From Enterovirga rhinocerotis (GTDB taxonomy: Bacteria; Pseudomonadota; Alphaproteobacteria; Rhizobiales; Beijerinckiaceae), in assembly GCF_004363955.1 (NCBI RefSeq), contig NZ_SNZR01000015.1:124001-188000 (forward strand): a stretch of DNA of 64,000 nucleotides, in the 5' to 3' direction. Each line of letters opens with the position of its first letter. Position 1 is the first letter of the stretch. The translations under genes were made by a program, and so were the position numbers. The notes beneath the pieces are model-generated. The model was not told the origin of the DNA. It made no database searches and was given only the letters and a program-made list of their open reading frames with translations. Shown piece by piece: positions 7,886 through 16,605 of this stretch.

Positions 7886-8902
7886 CTATCGCTCGACGCG
7901 GAACTCGACGGGGCCGCCGTTCTCGACGCTGTCGAACAGGACGAGCGTCCGGAGGGTGGTGCCGGAATCCTCCAGCACGATCAACGCTTCCGCCTTGTCG
8001 GCCGGGCCGATGCCCGGCAGCGTGCCGAGCTTTCGCGCGCGCTCGGAGCGCCCGTCCCAGAACCAGATGGCCGGCGTGACCGGTGGTTCGTCCGCGGCAG
8101 GCCGGCTCGCGATCTGGCCCGACAGGACGAGAACCCCGCCCTCGACCGCGGCGAGGTCGCGGATCCCGGCGCCCTTCTCGAGGCCGACGCGCCGGACGGC
8201 GATCGCGGGGGCGTTGTCGTCGAACGCGCTCGTGACGGGGAGGCTCACGACGAACGCGTCGCCGCCGGGGGCGGGCGAGCGCAGCCCGAGGAGGAGATTC
8301 TCGCCGTCCACGGCGACGCCCTCGACCGTGACGCCGCCCGCTTCGGGGCTCTTTTCCGCATGGGCGGCGAGGTCGGGATGCGCGCGGATCGCCGCGCGAA
8401 GCGCCGCGCTCCGTGTGATCTCGGCGGCCACGACCCTGTCGTCGAAGGAGAAGCGCGGCTCGCCCGTCCGACCATCCACCGGGATGCGGAAGAGGAAGAA
8501 GGTGGACGCACGGACCTTGCCGCGGCGCGAGGCGCCGTGCGAACCCGCGACGTAGTAATGCGACGATGCGCCGTCCCGGCCCCGCACCACGGCGACGCCT
8601 TCGGCGTCGATGTCCTTCATCTCCTGGCCGTCGACCTCGGCCGGAAGGAGCCGGATCACTCGCCCGGGAACGAGTGTCCGGCCTTTCAGCGTGAAGAACT
8701 GAGCGTATTGGGTCTCGTCGTTGACGACGAGGCAATTCGTCGGCGTCGCACACGCGGCACCGCTCAGCGAGGTGCGGGCCTTCTCGCTCTTTGCGAAGGA
8801 CGGGGCGACGGCCCAGTCTCCGATGCGCGTGACCTCCGCCTGGGCTTGCGTCCCGAGCGCCAGCGACGCGAGGAGAAGGGCTCCAGCGCAGCTCGACCTC
8901 AT
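7886..8902 (-). CDS. Exported DUF3616-family protein
   Basis: A 338-residue protein with a signal peptide (MRSSCAGALLLASLALGTQAQAE, cleavage after about residue 22), so it is probably periplasmic. The body resembles DUF3616 proteins, beta-propeller-like with repeated short strands such as DIDAEGVAVV, VTVEGVAVDGENLLLGLRSP and ALIVLEDSG. DUF3616 has no established reaction. The gene stands alone, between the GNAT gene and kdsD, and its start is about 70 bases from the kdsD stop on the same strand. The family call is from pattern memory. Confidence 0.7.
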   Translation of the reverse strand: MRSSCAGALLLASLALGTQAQAEVTRIGDWAVAPSFAKSEKARTSLSGAACATPTNCLVVNDETQYAQFFTLKGRTLVPGRVIRLLPAEVDGQEMKDIDAEGVAVVRGRDGASSHYYVAGSHGASRRGKVRASTFFLFRIPVDGRTGEPRFSFDDRVVAAEITRSAALRAAIRAHPDLAAHAEKSPEAGGVTVEGVAVDGENLLLGLRSPAPGGDAFVVSLPVTSAFDDNAPAIAVRRVGLEKGAGIRDLAAVEGGVLVLSGQIASRPAADEPPVTPAIWFWDGRSERARKLGTLPGIGPADKAEALIVLEDSGTTLRTLVLFDSVENGGPVEFRVER

Positions 8903-8973
8903 CGGATCACCCTCCCAGAACCATCAGGCTGCCGGATCAGTCACGCATGGCCGATGCTCTGCCCGCAGGGCGG

Positions 8974-9978
8974 TCAGGCAACGCCCGCGCGCAGAAGATC
9001 CAGAACGTGGATGAGCCCGACGGGCCGTCCCGCCTCGACCACGACGAGCGCCGAGATCGAGCGGGATTCGACGATCTCCAGCGCCTCGCCGAGCAGCGTG
9101 TCCGGCTCGATGGTGGTCGGACCGCGCGTCATCACCTCGTCGACGCTCATGGTGAACAGCGTCGCGCCCATGTGGCGGCGAAGGTCCCCGTCGGTCACGA
9201 TCCCCGCGAGGCTTCCGTCCGGACCCGTGACGATGACGCAGCCGAAGCCCTTCTCCGACTGGATGACGAGCGCCTCGGTCATCGGCGTGCCGGCCGGGAC
9301 GACGGGCAGCCGCTCGCCCCTGTGCATCACGCTCGAGACCTGTTTCAGCTCGGCCCCGAGCTTTCCGCCCGGATGGTAGGCGTGGAAGTCGAGGGCGGAG
9401 AAGCCGCGCTCCTCCAGGAGGGCCACGGCCAGCGCGTCGCCCATGGTCAGGGTCATGGTGGTCGAGGTCGTGGGCGCCTGGTTGTTGGGGCAGGCTTCTC
9501 GCGCTCGCGGAAGCGCGAGGCAGATGTCGGCCTCGCGGCCGAGCGTCGAATCGGCATTCGAGGTGAGGGCGATCAGCGGCACGCGGCGGCGCTTCGCGTA
9601 GGAGAGGATGTCGGCGAGCTCCCGGGTCTCTCCGGACCAAGAAAGCGCGAGGATGACGTCGTCCGGCTGGATCATGCCGAGATCGCCGTGGCTCGCTTCG
9701 CCCGGATGGACGTAATAGGCGGGCGTTCCGGTCGAGGCCAGGGTGGCGGCGATCTTGCGGCCGATATGGCCGGACTTCCCCATGCCCGTGACGACGACGC
9801 GCCCCTTCGCGGCGGCGATGCTTTCGACGGCTGCGGTCAGGCTGCGGCCGAGCTCTCCGTCCATGGCCTCGCGCAGCACGTCGAGGCCGTTGCGCTCCGT
9901 TTCGATGGTGCGGGCGGCCGATTCCACGGCGGAGCGGCCGCCTTGGGCGACGGGCCGGGGTCTCACGATGCTGGTCAT
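8974..9978 (-). CDS. kdsD: Arabinose-5-phosphate isomerase KdsD/KpsF
   Basis: Isomerises ribulose-5-phosphate to arabinose-5-phosphate, the first step to Kdo for lipopolysaccharide or capsule. A SIS sugar-isomerase domain spans about residues 35-180, with VVTGMGKSGHIGRKIAATL, SHGDLGM and LSWSGETRELADIL, then two CBS domains (about 205-265 and 270-332). The length of 334 residues matches the family. The gene is divergent from the outer-membrane beta-barrel gene at 10084, which may hint at shared envelope roles, but no other lipopolysaccharide genes are adjacent. Confidence 0.92.
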   Translation of the reverse strand: MTSIVRPRPVAQGGRSAVESAARTIETERNGLDVLREAMDGELGRSLTAAVESIAAAKGRVVVTGMGKSGHIGRKIAATLASTGTPAYYVHPGEASHGDLGMIQPDDVILALSWSGETRELADILSYAKRRRVPLIALTSNADSTLGREADICLALPRAREACPNNQAPTTSTTMTLTMGDALAVALLEERGFSALDFHAYHPGGKLGAELKQVSSVMHRGERLPVVPAGTPMTEALVIQSEKGFGCVIVTGPDGSLAGIVTDGDLRRHMGATLFTMSVDEVMTRGPTTIEPDTLLGEALEIVESRSISALVVVEAGRPVGLIHVLDLLRAGVA

Positions 9979-10083
9979 TTGCCGCCTTTACCAGCTTCCC
10001 CCGCGCTCCGCGAGGCACCGGAGCGCAGCCCTCCGGCGCTTACCGGGGATTAACCAAGGCCGTTGTAGGTCCGTTAACCATGC

Positions 10084-11691
10084 TTGGCGTCGCGGCCGAG
10101 CGAGAGGTGTGTCCTGTCGGCTTCACGGCGCCATATCCGATCTTCGGCTCTTGCCGCAGCGGTCGCCTTGCTCGGCGGCAGCCTCGCGGCCGTGCCGTCA
10201 TCGGCGCAGGACCTGCCGGTGCGCGGAGCAACCCCGGGACAGCTTCCGGGCGGCGCGGGTGCCGCCGGGACCGACCCGGTCGCCGCAGGCCTTCTGCGCC
10301 CCGGCCTGTCCGGGCCGGCCGATGAGGGTACGGCGGCTCCGCCTGTCTCGACGACCACCGGTTCGGCAGCGCGGCAGGCGCTGAGGCCGCCGCGGACGAG
10401 GCGCAGCGGGTCGCCCGTCTCGTCTCCGGTCCGGGGTCCCTTCCGCGCGACGATCGCGCCGCCGGAGGTCGCGCCCGACGTCCAGCCGCTCCAGACCGGC
10501 GTTCCGGACCCCTCCGTGACGCCGCCGCCGCGCCGTCGCCCGGCCGCCATCGACGACCCCTACGCGCCGCTCGGGCTGCGGGTCGGCAGCGTGACGCTGA
10601 CGCCGATCCTCGGGCAGTCCTTCGGCTACGATTCGAATCCCAACCGCACCCAGGTGAACCAGAACGCGTCGGCGGTCTCGCGCACGGAGCTCGAACTCGG
10701 CGTGCGGAGCGACTGGTCGCGGCACGAACTCTCCGGCAACCTGCGCGGGGCCTATAACGAGTTCTTCTCGAACAAGGAGGCCAACCGCCCCGAAGGCTCC
10801 GGCGAATTGCGGCTCCGCCTCGATGCGACGCGCGACACCCAGATCGAGATCGAGGGGCGCTATCTCATCGATACGCAGCGGCCCGGATCGCCCGACCTCA
10901 ACGCCTCCGTCGTCCGCCGGCCCGTGGTCTATTCGGAGGGCGGCACGGTCGGAGTGACGCATCGCTTCAACCGGCTGGTCGCGTCCCTGCGCGGCACGAT
11001 CGACCGCTACGATTACGAGAACGCCAAGCTGACGAACGGCACGACGCTCGACCAGAGCGACCGCGCCATGACGGCCTATGGTCTGCGCGGCCGGCTAGGC
11101 TACGAGATCCATCCGGGCCTCATTCCCTTCGTCGAGGCGTTCGTCGACACGCGGCGCTACGACAGGAAGATCGACAATTCCGGCTATGCCCGCTCCTCCG
11201 ACGGGACCGGCATCCGCGCCGGCACGAGCTTCGAGATCACGCGCAAGCTGACCGCCGAGGTCTCGGCCGGCGTCTCGACGCGGAGCTACGAGGATCAGCG
11301 GCTCGGCACCCTGACCAGCCCCATCGTCGATGCCTCGCTGATCTATTCGATGACGCCGCTCACGACGATCCGCGCCAACGTCGCCTCGCTCGTCGACGAG
11401 ACGGCGGTGCCGGGCGCAAACGGCATCCGGGTGACGCGGGGCTCGCTCGAAGTCGCGCATGATCTGCGCCGGAACGTCACGCTCACGGCAGGGCTGCGCG
11501 CCTCGGACGCGGCCTATCAGGGCGCGAATATCGACGAGCAGCTCTGGGGCGCCTATCTGCGCGCCGATTGGCGGCTCAACCGCCAGGTCGCGCTGCGCGC
11601 GAGCTACGCGTACGACAACCTCCGCAGCAGCTCCCCCGGGGCGAGCTACGTCTCGAACGTCTTCCTGCTGGGGGTCCGGCTGACGCCGTGA
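10084..11691 (+). CDS. Outer-membrane beta-barrel protein
   Basis: A 535-residue envelope protein with an N-terminal signal segment (SSALAAAVALLGGSLAAVPSSAQ) and a Pro/Arg-rich linker up to about residue 160. From there it shows alternating amphipathic strands typical of outer-membrane barrels: VTLTPILGQSFGYDSNPNRT, ELELGVRSDWSRHELSGNLR, and a final strand VFLLGVRLTP. Similar proteins are annotated as outer membrane beta-barrel proteins near exopolysaccharide genes. The start is uncertain: TTG 10084 keeps the signal peptide, with no good Shine-Dalgarno sequence. The kdsD gene diverges from it. Confidence 0.75.
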   Translation: MASRPSERCVLSASRRHIRSSALAAAVALLGGSLAAVPSSAQDLPVRGATPGQLPGGAGAAGTDPVAAGLLRPGLSGPADEGTAAPPVSTTTGSAARQALRPPRTRRSGSPVSSPVRGPFRATIAPPEVAPDVQPLQTGVPDPSVTPPPRRRPAAIDDPYAPLGLRVGSVTLTPILGQSFGYDSNPNRTQVNQNASAVSRTELELGVRSDWSRHELSGNLRGAYNEFFSNKEANRPEGSGELRLRLDATRDTQIEIEGRYLIDTQRPGSPDLNASVVRRPVVYSEGGTVGVTHRFNRLVASLRGTIDRYDYENAKLTNGTTLDQSDRAMTAYGLRGRLGYEIHPGLIPFVEAFVDTRRYDRKIDNSGYARSSDGTGIRAGTSFEITRKLTAEVSAGVSTRSYEDQRLGTLTSPIVDASLIYSMTPLTTIRANVASLVDETAVPGANGIRVTRGSLEVAHDLRRNVTLTAGLRASDAAYQGANIDEQLWGAYLRADWRLNRQVALRASYAYDNLRSSSPGASYVSNVFLLGVRLTP

Positions 11692-11719
11692 GGCGGCGCG
11701 ACCGGTGCTCGGAGCCGGC

Positions 11720-12457
11720 TCAGAGGTTGTTGAACTTGTAGTTCCGGATGATGTCCATCTGGACGGCGCCCCCCCGCCGGCGATGCTCGCGCATCAGTTC
11801 CGAAGCCCGCTCGGAAGCGCCCTCTCGAATGGCGGCGATGATGTCGTGGTGCTCCTGGATCGACTTGGCCGGCTGCGGATGGGGTTGCAGGCGGAGCGTG
11901 AACAGGCGCGCGCGATGCACCTGGTCCCAGCAATTCGAGACGATCTCCCGGAGCCGCCGGTTGCCGGAGAACTCGACGACCTTGAGGTGGAATGCCTCGT
12001 CCTCGAGGGCCCATCGCTCGATGTCGCCGCCGTCGAGGCTGGTCGTCATCAGCTCGCAGATCGCGGTCAGTTCGTCGATCGCGTCCGGAGGAAGCGCGGC
12101 GGCGGCGGCGAGCCCGGCCGCGGTGCTCTCCAGCGAGACGCAGACCTCGTAGATCTCCCGCATGTCGGTGAGGGAGACGGGCACGATCCGCACGCCGTGG
12201 CGCGGGATGATCTCGACGAGGCCCTCGTTCTCGAGGCGGATCAGCGCCTCCCGCACCGGTGTCCGGCTGACGCCGAGCATGGTGGCGAGGTCCTGTTCCA
12301 GGATCTGCGAGCCCGGCGCCAGGTCGCTGTCGATCACCTTCCGGCGCAATTCGCCGTAGACGCGGTCCGTCGACGTCCTGCGCAGCCCCGCCTCGGTCGA
12401 GGCCGGAGGACGGTCCGGCCTCGCATCGTCTGACGTGGCGCGGGCGTCGTCCGCCAT
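11720..12457 (-). CDS. GntR-family transcriptional regulator, FCD subfamily
   Basis: A metabolite-responsive repressor or activator, 245 residues from ATG 12457. The winged-helix domain (about residues 28-95) has STDRVYGELRRKVIDSDLAPG and LGVSRTPVREALIRLENEGL, and the effector-binding FCD domain (about 100-235) has the metal-site histidines in FHLKVVEFSGNRRL and EHHDIIAAI. The start was chosen for AAGGAG about 8 bases upstream; an upstream in-frame start would read into the previous gene. It lies 14 bases after the ABC ATPase gene on the same strand and is probably co-transcribed with the transporter, so it is the likely regulator of this locus. Confidence 0.9.
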   Translation of the reverse strand: MADDARATSDDARPDRPPASTEAGLRRTSTDRVYGELRRKVIDSDLAPGSQILEQDLATMLGVSRTPVREALIRLENEGLVEIIPRHGVRIVPVSLTDMREIYEVCVSLESTAAGLAAAAALPPDAIDELTAICELMTTSLDGGDIERWALEDEAFHLKVVEFSGNRRLREIVSNCWDQVHRARLFTLRLQPHPQPAKSIQEHHDIIAAIREGASERASELMREHRRRGGAVQMDIIRNYKFNNL

Positions 12458-12471
12458 CAAATCCGGCTCCT

Positions 12472-13605
12472 TCAGACGGCCTCGATGCGGCGATCCGTCG
12501 AAGCCTCGGCCGGAAACGACCAGCACAGATCGGCCGGCAGGGTCAACGTGACCTCATGGCCCTGGTCGAAGCGTGGCATGGTGCCGAGTTCGACGACGTC
12601 GAGTTCCGTGCCGAGGACCGCGACGCGGTAGACGCTCTGCCCGCCGTGAAACCGGCGTTCGACCACACGGGCCCGATGCTGATCAGGCTCGAGGCTGGAG
12701 GGCGGCGTATCGAGGAGGCGGATGTTCTCCGGCCGGATCCCGACGCTGACGGCCTCGCCATCCGCCACGTCCTTGCCGAGCGTCGCCAGGATCGGCCCCG
12801 CCCCGCCCGACAGCTCGATCGAAGCGGTTCCGCCCGATCGCGACCGGACCCTGCCCTGCAGCATGTTGGTGACGCCGGTGAAATGCGCCACGAACGCGTC
12901 GGCGGGCCGATTGTAGAGATCGGCCGCCGCGCTCATCTGCAGCAACTCGCCGTCCTTCATCACGCCGATGCGGTCGCCGATGACGACGGCCTCCTCCTGG
13001 TCGTGGGTGACGTAGAGCGCGGTCAGTCCGAGCTTCTTGATGATCGTTCGCAGGTCGTCCCGGAGCCGCAGCCGGAGCTTGGCGTCGAGGTTCGACAGCG
13101 GCTCGTCCAGGAGGATGATGCGCGGCTCGTAGACGAGCGCGCGGGCGAGCGCGACGCGCTGCATCTGCCCGCCGGAGAGCGAGGAGACGGAGCGGTCGAG
13201 GTAATCCTCGAGGCCGACGAGAGCGAGTGCCTCCTCGACCTTCCGGGCGATCTCCGCCCGTCCGAGACCGCGCCGGGCGAGCGGATAGGCGACGTTCTTC
13301 GCCACCGACATGTGCGGCCAGACGGCGTAGGACTGGAACACCATGCCGATCTGCCGGTGCTGCGGCGCGACGTTGATGCGCTGCTTCGAATCGTAGGCCG
13401 CCTCGGTGCCGATCAGGATCGTGCCGTCGGTCGGCTGTTCGAGACCGGCGACCATGCGCAGGGTCGTCGTCTTGCCGCAGCCCGACGGGCCGAGGAGGAC
13501 GATGATCTCCCCCGGCGCGGCGGCGAAACTGACGTCCCGGACCGCCGGCCTCAGGCCGGACCCGAAGGATTTCCAGAGGTGGTTGACCGCGAGGGCTGCC
13601 GCCAT
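12472..13605 (-). CDS. ABC transporter ATPase, FbpC/PotA type
   Basis: ATP-hydrolysing subunit of an import ABC transporter. Walker A is GPSGCGKTT near residue 39, the signature LSGGQMQR near 140, Walker B ILLDEPLSNLD near 160 and the H-loop YVTHDQEEA near 195, followed by a C-terminal TOBE region with VGIRPENIRLL (about residues 285-350). The 377-residue length fits the Fe3+/spermidine/organic-anion class. It begins 4 bases after the solute-binding gene, with the GntR gene next. The permease is on the opposite strand at 14809. The substrate cannot be read from the ATPase. Confidence 0.9.
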   Translation of the reverse strand: MAAALAVNHLWKSFGSGLRPAVRDVSFAAAPGEIIVLLGPSGCGKTTTLRMVAGLEQPTDGTILIGTEAAYDSKQRINVAPQHRQIGMVFQSYAVWPHMSVAKNVAYPLARRGLGRAEIARKVEEALALVGLEDYLDRSVSSLSGGQMQRVALARALVYEPRIILLDEPLSNLDAKLRLRLRDDLRTIIKKLGLTALYVTHDQEEAVVIGDRIGVMKDGELLQMSAAADLYNRPADAFVAHFTGVTNMLQGRVRSRSGGTASIELSGGAGPILATLGKDVADGEAVSVGIRPENIRLLDTPPSSLEPDQHRARVVERRFHGGQSVYRVAVLGTELDVVELGTMPRFDQGHEVTLTLPADLCWSFPAEASTDRRIEAV

Positions 13606-13609
13606 GATG

Positions 13610-14614
13610 TCAGTTCCGGTAGCCGAAGATCTCGTCCCATTCCTTGATCCAGGGATCGCGGAGCGCGGCGAATTCCTCGTTGCTCGGGGTCCAGACCTTG
13701 ACGTCCTTCGGTGCCCCTTCCGGAAGCTTCGTTCCCTTGAGGAGCGACATGCCGCCGAGCTTCTCGACCATGACGTTCTGGCCTTCGCGCGAAAGGCTCC
13801 AGTCGAGGAAGAGCTTGGCTGCGTTGGGATGGGGAGCGTCCTTGAAGATGGCGGCCGCGCCGGGGGCCGCCGGCAGGCCTTCGGTCGGATAGATCACCTC
13901 GATCGGCGCGCCCTGGGCCTTCAGCGAATTGGCCGTGGCGAGCAGGAGCTGCGCGACCTGGACCTCGCCGCGGACGACGGCCGAGGAGGCCGGACCGTTC
14001 GATTCGAATAGGCGCGGCTTCAGCTTGGCGATCTCGCGCCAACGGTCCTCGCCGAATTCCTTGCGCTGCTGCATGGCGGCCGTCCAGCCGCTGCCCCCCG
14101 AGCTTGCCAGGATGAGGCCGACCTTGCCGCCGAAGCGGGGGTTCATCAGCTCCTTCCAGGTCGCCTCCGGCGGCGGCGAGACGATCGCCGGATTGTAGGC
14201 GAGCCCGTAGACGAACTGGGTGCGCGGCCACAGCTTGGGCGAGCCCATCGCCGAACGATCCCAATCGGCGGCGTTGGGCGGCTTGTAATCGGCGAAGAGG
14301 TGGTCGATCCGCGTCGCGAGCACCCGCTCGGTCAGGTCGACCACGTCGGCGGTGAGCTTGCCGGCGGCCGCTTCCGTCTCGATCCGGGTGAAGAGCCGCG
14401 CTCCGGGGGCGCGGACGATGTCGACGGTGATGCCGGGGAACTTCTTCTGGAACTCGGCCGCCACGACCTGCTCGTTGTCCAGCACGACGCTGCTGTAGAG
14501 CACGACGCGGCCTTCCTTCTTGGCCGCCTCGACGAGTTCCTTGGGGCAGCAATCCTGTGCCGCCGCGCTTCCGGCCGCCATCGCGATGAGCCCTGCGAGC
14601 GCCAAGCCTCTCAT
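13610..14614 (-). CDS. ABC transporter solute-binding protein, Fe3+/organic-anion type
   Basis: Periplasmic binding protein of the AfuA/FbpA class (334 residues) with a signal peptide ending near AAAQ (residue 20). Family marks are LVEAAKKEGRVVLYSS, FQKKFPGITVDIVRAPG, RIETEAAAGKLTADVVDLTE and FIDWS-like LFLDWSLSREGQ. Proteins of this class bind iron but also phosphonates and carboxylates; the typical double tyrosine iron site is not evident to me, and the neighbouring CoA-transferase and lyase genes suggest an organic acid. It is the first gene of the minus-strand unit SBP-ATPase-GntR, divergent from the permease. Confidence 0.85.
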   Translation of the reverse strand: MRGLALAGLIAMAAGSAAAQDCCPKELVEAAKKEGRVVLYSSVVLDNEQVVAAEFQKKFPGITVDIVRAPGARLFTRIETEAAAGKLTADVVDLTERVLATRIDHLFADYKPPNAADWDRSAMGSPKLWPRTQFVYGLAYNPAIVSPPPEATWKELMNPRFGGKVGLILASSGGSGWTAAMQQRKEFGEDRWREIAKLKPRLFESNGPASSAVVRGEVQVAQLLLATANSLKAQGAPIEVIYPTEGLPAAPGAAAIFKDAPHPNAAKLFLDWSLSREGQNVMVEKLGGMSLLKGTKLPEGAPKDVKVWTPSNEEFAALRDPWIKEWDEIFGYRN

Positions 14615-14738
14615 TCCGTTCTCCTCCCGCCGGGCAGTTTCCGCCCTTTTACGGCGGCAACAATAGGGGAGGTGGGATCGTCCGACTAGCCCGCATACAA
14701 AGGAAAATGCGAAGTCTTTCTTTCAATCGGACGCGGTA

Positions 14739-14748
14739 GCGTATACAC
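14739..14748. promoter_or_regulatory. Candidate GntR operator, GTATAC core
   Basis: The sequence GCGTATACAC lies in the 190-base region between the divergent solute-binding and permease genes. It shares the core CGTATAC with the perfect palindrome at 16571-16580. A related half-site GCATACAA occurs at 14693-14700. GntR/FCD proteins bind short palindromes, so this is a plausible site for the regulator at 11720-12457; no binding evidence can be seen from sequence. Confidence 0.45.
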
Positions 14749-14808
14749 AGTCCCCAACAAAACAGAGGAAACGGAGGGCGCTATGCGGCGACGGTTGGAG
14801 GTCGCGGT

Positions 14809-16554
14809 TTGAGCGCGGTCGCGGGTGCAGCGACCGCCGCTGGATCTCGGCGCTGGCGCGCGAGCGGTCCCTGGTATGGGCGGGCCTGGGTGGCGCTTCT
14901 CGCGCTGATCCTGGTGGCGCTCGTCGCCTATCCCATGGTGATGCTGGTCCTCGGCTCGCTGACGAGCGTCAATCCGGCCCTGGAAGGCTTCTCCTCCGCG
15001 CTGACCCTGCAGAACTTCTCGGAGGTGTTCGGAAGCTCGATCGTGCGCGCGGCGGCGCTGAACTCGATCGTCGCCTGCGGTCTCGGGACGTTCTTCGCTG
15101 TCATTCTCGGCGTGTCGCTGGCCTGGATCGTGGCCCGCACCAACACGCCGGGACGCGGCTGGGTCGAGATGGCGGCCATCATGCCGCTCTTCCTGCCGCC
15201 CCTCGTCGCGGCGGTCGCTTGGTCCTATGTCGGTTCCCCGACGACCGGCATCGTGAACGTCGTGTTCAAGCATTGGGGCTGGAGTATTCGCCTCAATCTC
15301 TATTCGCAGGCCGGAATCATCGCGGTCTTCGCGATGTACTACGCGCCCTACGTCTACATGTTCGTCGTGGCGGCGCTGAAGAACATGGATCCGACGCTGG
15401 AAGAGGCCGCCCAGATGTCCGGGGCCGGCCCGGTCCGCACCATGCTGACCGTGACCTTCCCGCTCGTCGCGCCGGCGATCCTGTCGGGAAGCCTGCTCGC
15501 CTTCATCGTCATGTTCGGGATCTACGGCATCCCGGCGGCGCTCGGCACGCCCGCCCGGCTCGACTTCCTGACGACCTATCTCTTCAAGCTGACCTCGTGG
15601 ACGCCGCCGCTCTTCAACACGGCTGCGGCGGTCGCGCTGCTGCTCGTCTTCGTCACCGGGATCTGCGTCGCGCTTCAACATTGGGCGCTGGCCGGAAAGA
15701 GCTTCGTCACCGTCTCGGGCAAGTCGTTCCGGCCTCGCCAGCTCGATCTCGGGCGCTGGCGCTGGTTCACCTTCGCCATCGCGACGCTCTATGCGCTGAT
15801 CGCCGTCGTCCTGCCGTGCTTCGGGCTGCTGGTCGCTGCGTTCCGCAAGTTCCTGTTCATCCCGACCCTGCCCAGCCTGTTCGAGGCACGGCATTACTCG
15901 ACCGTCCATTTCGAGAAGCTCTGGGCGAGCCCGCTGGTCTGGCGCTCCTTCCGCAACACGCTGGAGGTCGGCTTCCTCAGCGCGTTCGTCGGAGGCCTGC
16001 TCGCCTTCGCGCTGGCCTATACGATCAACCGCACCCGGCTGCCCTTCCGCCGGACCCTCGACATCCTGGCGACGTCTCCCGTCGCCGTGCCCGGCCTCGT
16101 GATCGGCGTCGCCTATCTGTGGGCCTGGATCGCCTTCGCCGGTGCGCTCTGGGGCACGACGGCGATCCTCGCCCTGGCGCTGGTGGCGCGCTTCCTTCCC
16201 GACACGCTGAAGGTGCTCAGCGGTTCGATGGGCCAAATCCATCCGGAGCTCGAGGAAGCGTCGCGCGTCTGTGGCAGCGGCGTGCTGCGGACGATCGGCC
16301 GCATCGTCGTGCCGCTGACGGCGCCGGGCCTGATCTCGGCGATGAGCCTGCTCTTCATCCTCTCGATCCGAGAACTCGGCTCCTCGCTGTTCCTCTTCAC
16401 GAACTCGACCATCGTCATGCCCGTCCTCTTGCTCGACTTCTACGAAGGCGGCGATTCCGGCGCGACGGCGGCGTTCAGTGTGCTTCAGGCCCTCATCCTC
16501 CTGGTCGTGCTGGGGTTTGCCAACGTCATCAGCCGCGCCGTCGCACGGCGTTGA
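14809..16554 (+). CDS. ABC transporter permease, fused two-domain FbpB type
   Basis: Inner-membrane permease of 581 residues with two tandem binding-protein-dependent transport domains, about 12 membrane helices. Each half carries an EAA-type cytoplasmic loop: LEEAAQMSGAGPVRTMLTVT near residue 197, and LEEASRVCGSGVLRTIGRIV near residue 480. The layout is typical of Fe3+/organic-anion transporters. Start TTG 14809 has GGAGG about 8 bases upstream, and overlaps the stop of a possible nine-residue leader (14783-14812). It partners with the ATPase and solute-binding protein on the opposite strand and leads the unit with the CoA-transferase and lyase genes. Confidence 0.88.
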   Translation: MSAVAGAATAAGSRRWRASGPWYGRAWVALLALILVALVAYPMVMLVLGSLTSVNPALEGFSSALTLQNFSEVFGSSIVRAAALNSIVACGLGTFFAVILGVSLAWIVARTNTPGRGWVEMAAIMPLFLPPLVAAVAWSYVGSPTTGIVNVVFKHWGWSIRLNLYSQAGIIAVFAMYYAPYVYMFVVAALKNMDPTLEEAAQMSGAGPVRTMLTVTFPLVAPAILSGSLLAFIVMFGIYGIPAALGTPARLDFLTTYLFKLTSWTPPLFNTAAAVALLLVFVTGICVALQHWALAGKSFVTVSGKSFRPRQLDLGRWRWFTFAIATLYALIAVVLPCFGLLVAAFRKFLFIPTLPSLFEARHYSTVHFEKLWASPLVWRSFRNTLEVGFLSAFVGGLLAFALAYTINRTRLPFRRTLDILATSPVAVPGLVIGVAYLWAWIAFAGALWGTTAILALALVARFLPDTLKVLSGSMGQIHPELEEASRVCGSGVLRTIGRIVVPLTAPGLISAMSLLFILSIRELGSSLFLFTNSTIVMPVLLLDFYEGGDSGATAAFSVLQALILLVVLGFANVISRAVARR

Positions 16555-16570
16555 ACGAATGGATGCGATA

Positions 16571-16580
16571 ACGTATACGT
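16571..16580. promoter_or_regulatory. Perfect palindrome ACGTATACGT, candidate GntR operator
   Basis: A 10-base perfect palindrome sits 26 bases upstream of the CoA-transferase ATG, in the 51-base gap after the permease. It matches CGTATAC in the divergent region at 14739-14748. Two copies at the two internal promoter positions of one metabolic locus suggest joint control by the linked GntR/FCD regulator. Confidence 0.5.
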
Positions 16581-16605
16581 AACGGAACGATCCGGAGATT
16601 TCCCG

